Source: Porticoccaceae bacterium (lineage in GTDB: Bacteria; Pseudomonadota; Gammaproteobacteria; Pseudomonadales; Porticoccaceae). Taken from it: a stretch of 6,716 nt of DNA. The stretch covers positions 1-6,716 of the forward strand of contig JASLVT010000072.1 of NCBI GenBank assembly GCA_030741175.1, written 5' to 3'. Positions 5,773-6,716 of this stretch are shown here, in pieces. The notes below the pieces were generated by a model. That model was not told where the DNA came from. It did not search any database and saw only the letters and a program-made list of their open reading frames with translations. The translations under genes and the position numbers were made by a program. The first letter of the stretch is position 1; each line of letters begins with the position of its first letter.

Positions 5773-6716
5773 TTGGCCTTATTAGCGTCCTATATCTTCT
5801 TGGCACTCGGTGTTTCTTTTCTCTGTTCCATTTTGGAGGCAACACTGCTGTCGCTGACGCCCACCTACTTGGCAAGCCTTGAGGAGAAGCGCCCGAAAGT
5901 TGGCGCGCTGTGGCGCGAGTTCAAGCAGGATGTCGATAAACCATTAGCCGCGATTTTATCCCTTAATACCATTGCTCATACCGTGGGTGCCGCAGGCGCC
6001 GGAGCTCAGGCTACCCTGCTGTTTGGAGAGGTTTACTTCGGCATTATCTCTGCTGTTCTTACCCTATTAATCCTTATTTTTTCGGAGATTATTCCTAAAA
6101 CCCTTGGTGCCCGTTATTGGCAACAGTTAGCGCCTGCCTGCGCCCATATCTTGCGTTGGGTGCAATGGTCCATGTACCCGCTGGTCGTGGGTGCCAAGAG
6201 TATCACCGGGTGGATAGCATCTGATACCGAAGCAACAACTCTCTCTAGAGAAGACTTTTACACGCTAGCGAAGGTAGGCCGCCAAGAGGGCGTTATTGAT
6301 GCAGAGGAAGCCAATGCGATCAGTGCGCTACTCGCCTTTCGGGGGTTGGTCGCTAAAGATGTGATGACTCCACGCATAGTTATCGCCACATTGTCTGCAG
6401 ATACATGCGTGGGCGATATTTCTCCGACTGACCCATCAATGCGATTCTCCCGTATTCCGATTTTTGCCGAGCATGGTGATGACTTTATTGGCTTTGTGCG
6501 CAAGGATGAAATCTACAAAGAATCGGCACAAGGTCGCCCCGAGACCGAGCTCAATGAACTCAAGCATAATTTTATTAGTGTGTTGGAGAGCCAGCCCCTG
6601 CCAGATTTGATGCAAAAAATGGTGAGTGAACGTATACCTGTCAGCTTGATACTCAATGAATATGGCGACCCACTGGGTATTGCCACGATGGAGGATTTAG
6701 TAGAAACCATGCTTGG
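5773..6716 (+). CDS. CNNM/DUF21 and CBS domain membrane protein, 3' end cut by window
   Basis: The first 314 codons of an inner-membrane protein of the CNNM (DUF21, formerly hemolysin-like CorC/TlyC-related) family, linked elsewhere to Mg2+ or other divalent cation export. Initiation is at TTG: TAA directly precedes it in frame, a Shine-Dalgarno is well placed, and the predicted protein begins exactly where the conserved LALGVSFLCSILEATLLSL membrane helix (10-28) should. The first in-frame ATG (Met134) would delete the membrane domain. Other hallmarks are DKPLAAILSLNTIAHTVGAAGAGAQ (55-79), SEIIPKTLG (104-112), an acidic linker with EEGVIDAEEANAI (172-183), the first CBS entry KDVMTPR (195-201) with FSRIPIF (225-231), and a second CBS ending in NEYGDPLGIATMEDLVETML (295-314). 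In relatives that last motif lies near the C-terminus, so probably only a few tens of residues are missing. It is co-directional with the oxygenases but functionally unrelated. Confidence 0.9.
   Translation, partial: MALLASYIFLALGVSFLCSILEATLLSLTPTYLASLEEKRPKVGALWREFKQDVDKPLAAILSLNTIAHTVGAAGAGAQATLLFGEVYFGIISAVLTLLILIFSEIIPKTLGARYWQQLAPACAHILRWVQWSMYPLVVGAKSITGWIASDTEATTLSREDFYTLAKVGRQEGVIDAEEANAISALLAFRGLVAKDVMTPRIVIATLSADTCVGDISPTDPSMRFSRIPIFAEHGDDFIGFVRKDEIYKESAQGRPETELNELKHNFISVLESQPLPDLMQKMVSERIPVSLILNEYGDPLGIATMEDLVETML

Noticed and set aside
5651..5875. Minus-strand 74-codon reading frame across the Rieske-CNNM gap
   Set aside because: It overlaps the conserved start of the CNNM gene, resembles no family and is best explained as a shadow frame.
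6258..6710. Two minus-strand frames inside the CNNM gene (6258-6503 and 6513-6710)
   Set aside because: The plus strand here encodes clear CBS-domain motifs; the opposing frames are Ser/Ile-rich antisense translations.
1..6716. Insertion sequence, CRISPR array or RNA gene anywhere in the window
   Set aside because: No transposase or integrase motif, no evenly spaced direct repeats, and no tRNA-like or rRNA-like stretch was seen. The 86-208 repeats have no target duplication that I could identify.

Overview
The window looks like chromosomal DNA from a Gram-negative bacterium, probably a marine or environmental gammaproteobacterium. The basis is moderate G+C with ordinary bacterial codon use, Shine-Dalgarno-led genes, sigma-70-type promoter elements, an exported S9 peptidase and a proteobacterial-style CNNM/DUF21 membrane protein. 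The genus cannot be named from sequence reading alone. No mobile element, CRISPR array, tRNA or rRNA is visible.

Layout: 1-440 is AT-rich and holds no recognisable gene, but has several inverted repeats. 441-2420 (+) encodes an exported or membrane-anchored S9 (prolyl-oligopeptidase family) serine peptidase with a complete Ser-Asp-His triad. Converging on it, 2464-3123 (-) encodes a TetR-family repressor. An 80-bp divergent region (3124-3203) follows, with a clear sigma-70 promoter overlapped by an imperfect palindrome that is the best candidate TetR operator. It drives a two-gene unit: a soluble bacterial cytochrome P450 (3204-4358) and, 14 bp downstream, a Rieske non-heme iron oxygenase alpha subunit (4373-5629). 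After a 143-bp gap with its own possible promoter and a perfect hairpin, a CNNM/DUF21-CBS transporter-like gene begins at a TTG codon (5773) and runs off the right edge.

How the genes fit together: the TetR-P450-Rieske block reads as a substrate-inducible oxidation cassette. A hydrophobic ligand would release TetR from the shared intergenic region, and two different oxygenases would then be co-expressed to hydroxylate or demethylate the same compound or successive intermediates. The substrate cannot be read from the sequence. Neither the ferredoxin/reductase the P450 needs nor the reductase the Rieske oxygenase needs is encoded here, so electron partners must come from elsewhere. The peptidase and the CNNM gene look like unrelated flanking genes. 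The most interesting points are the P450 + Rieske pairing with its candidate operator, and the nested inverted repeats in 86-208.
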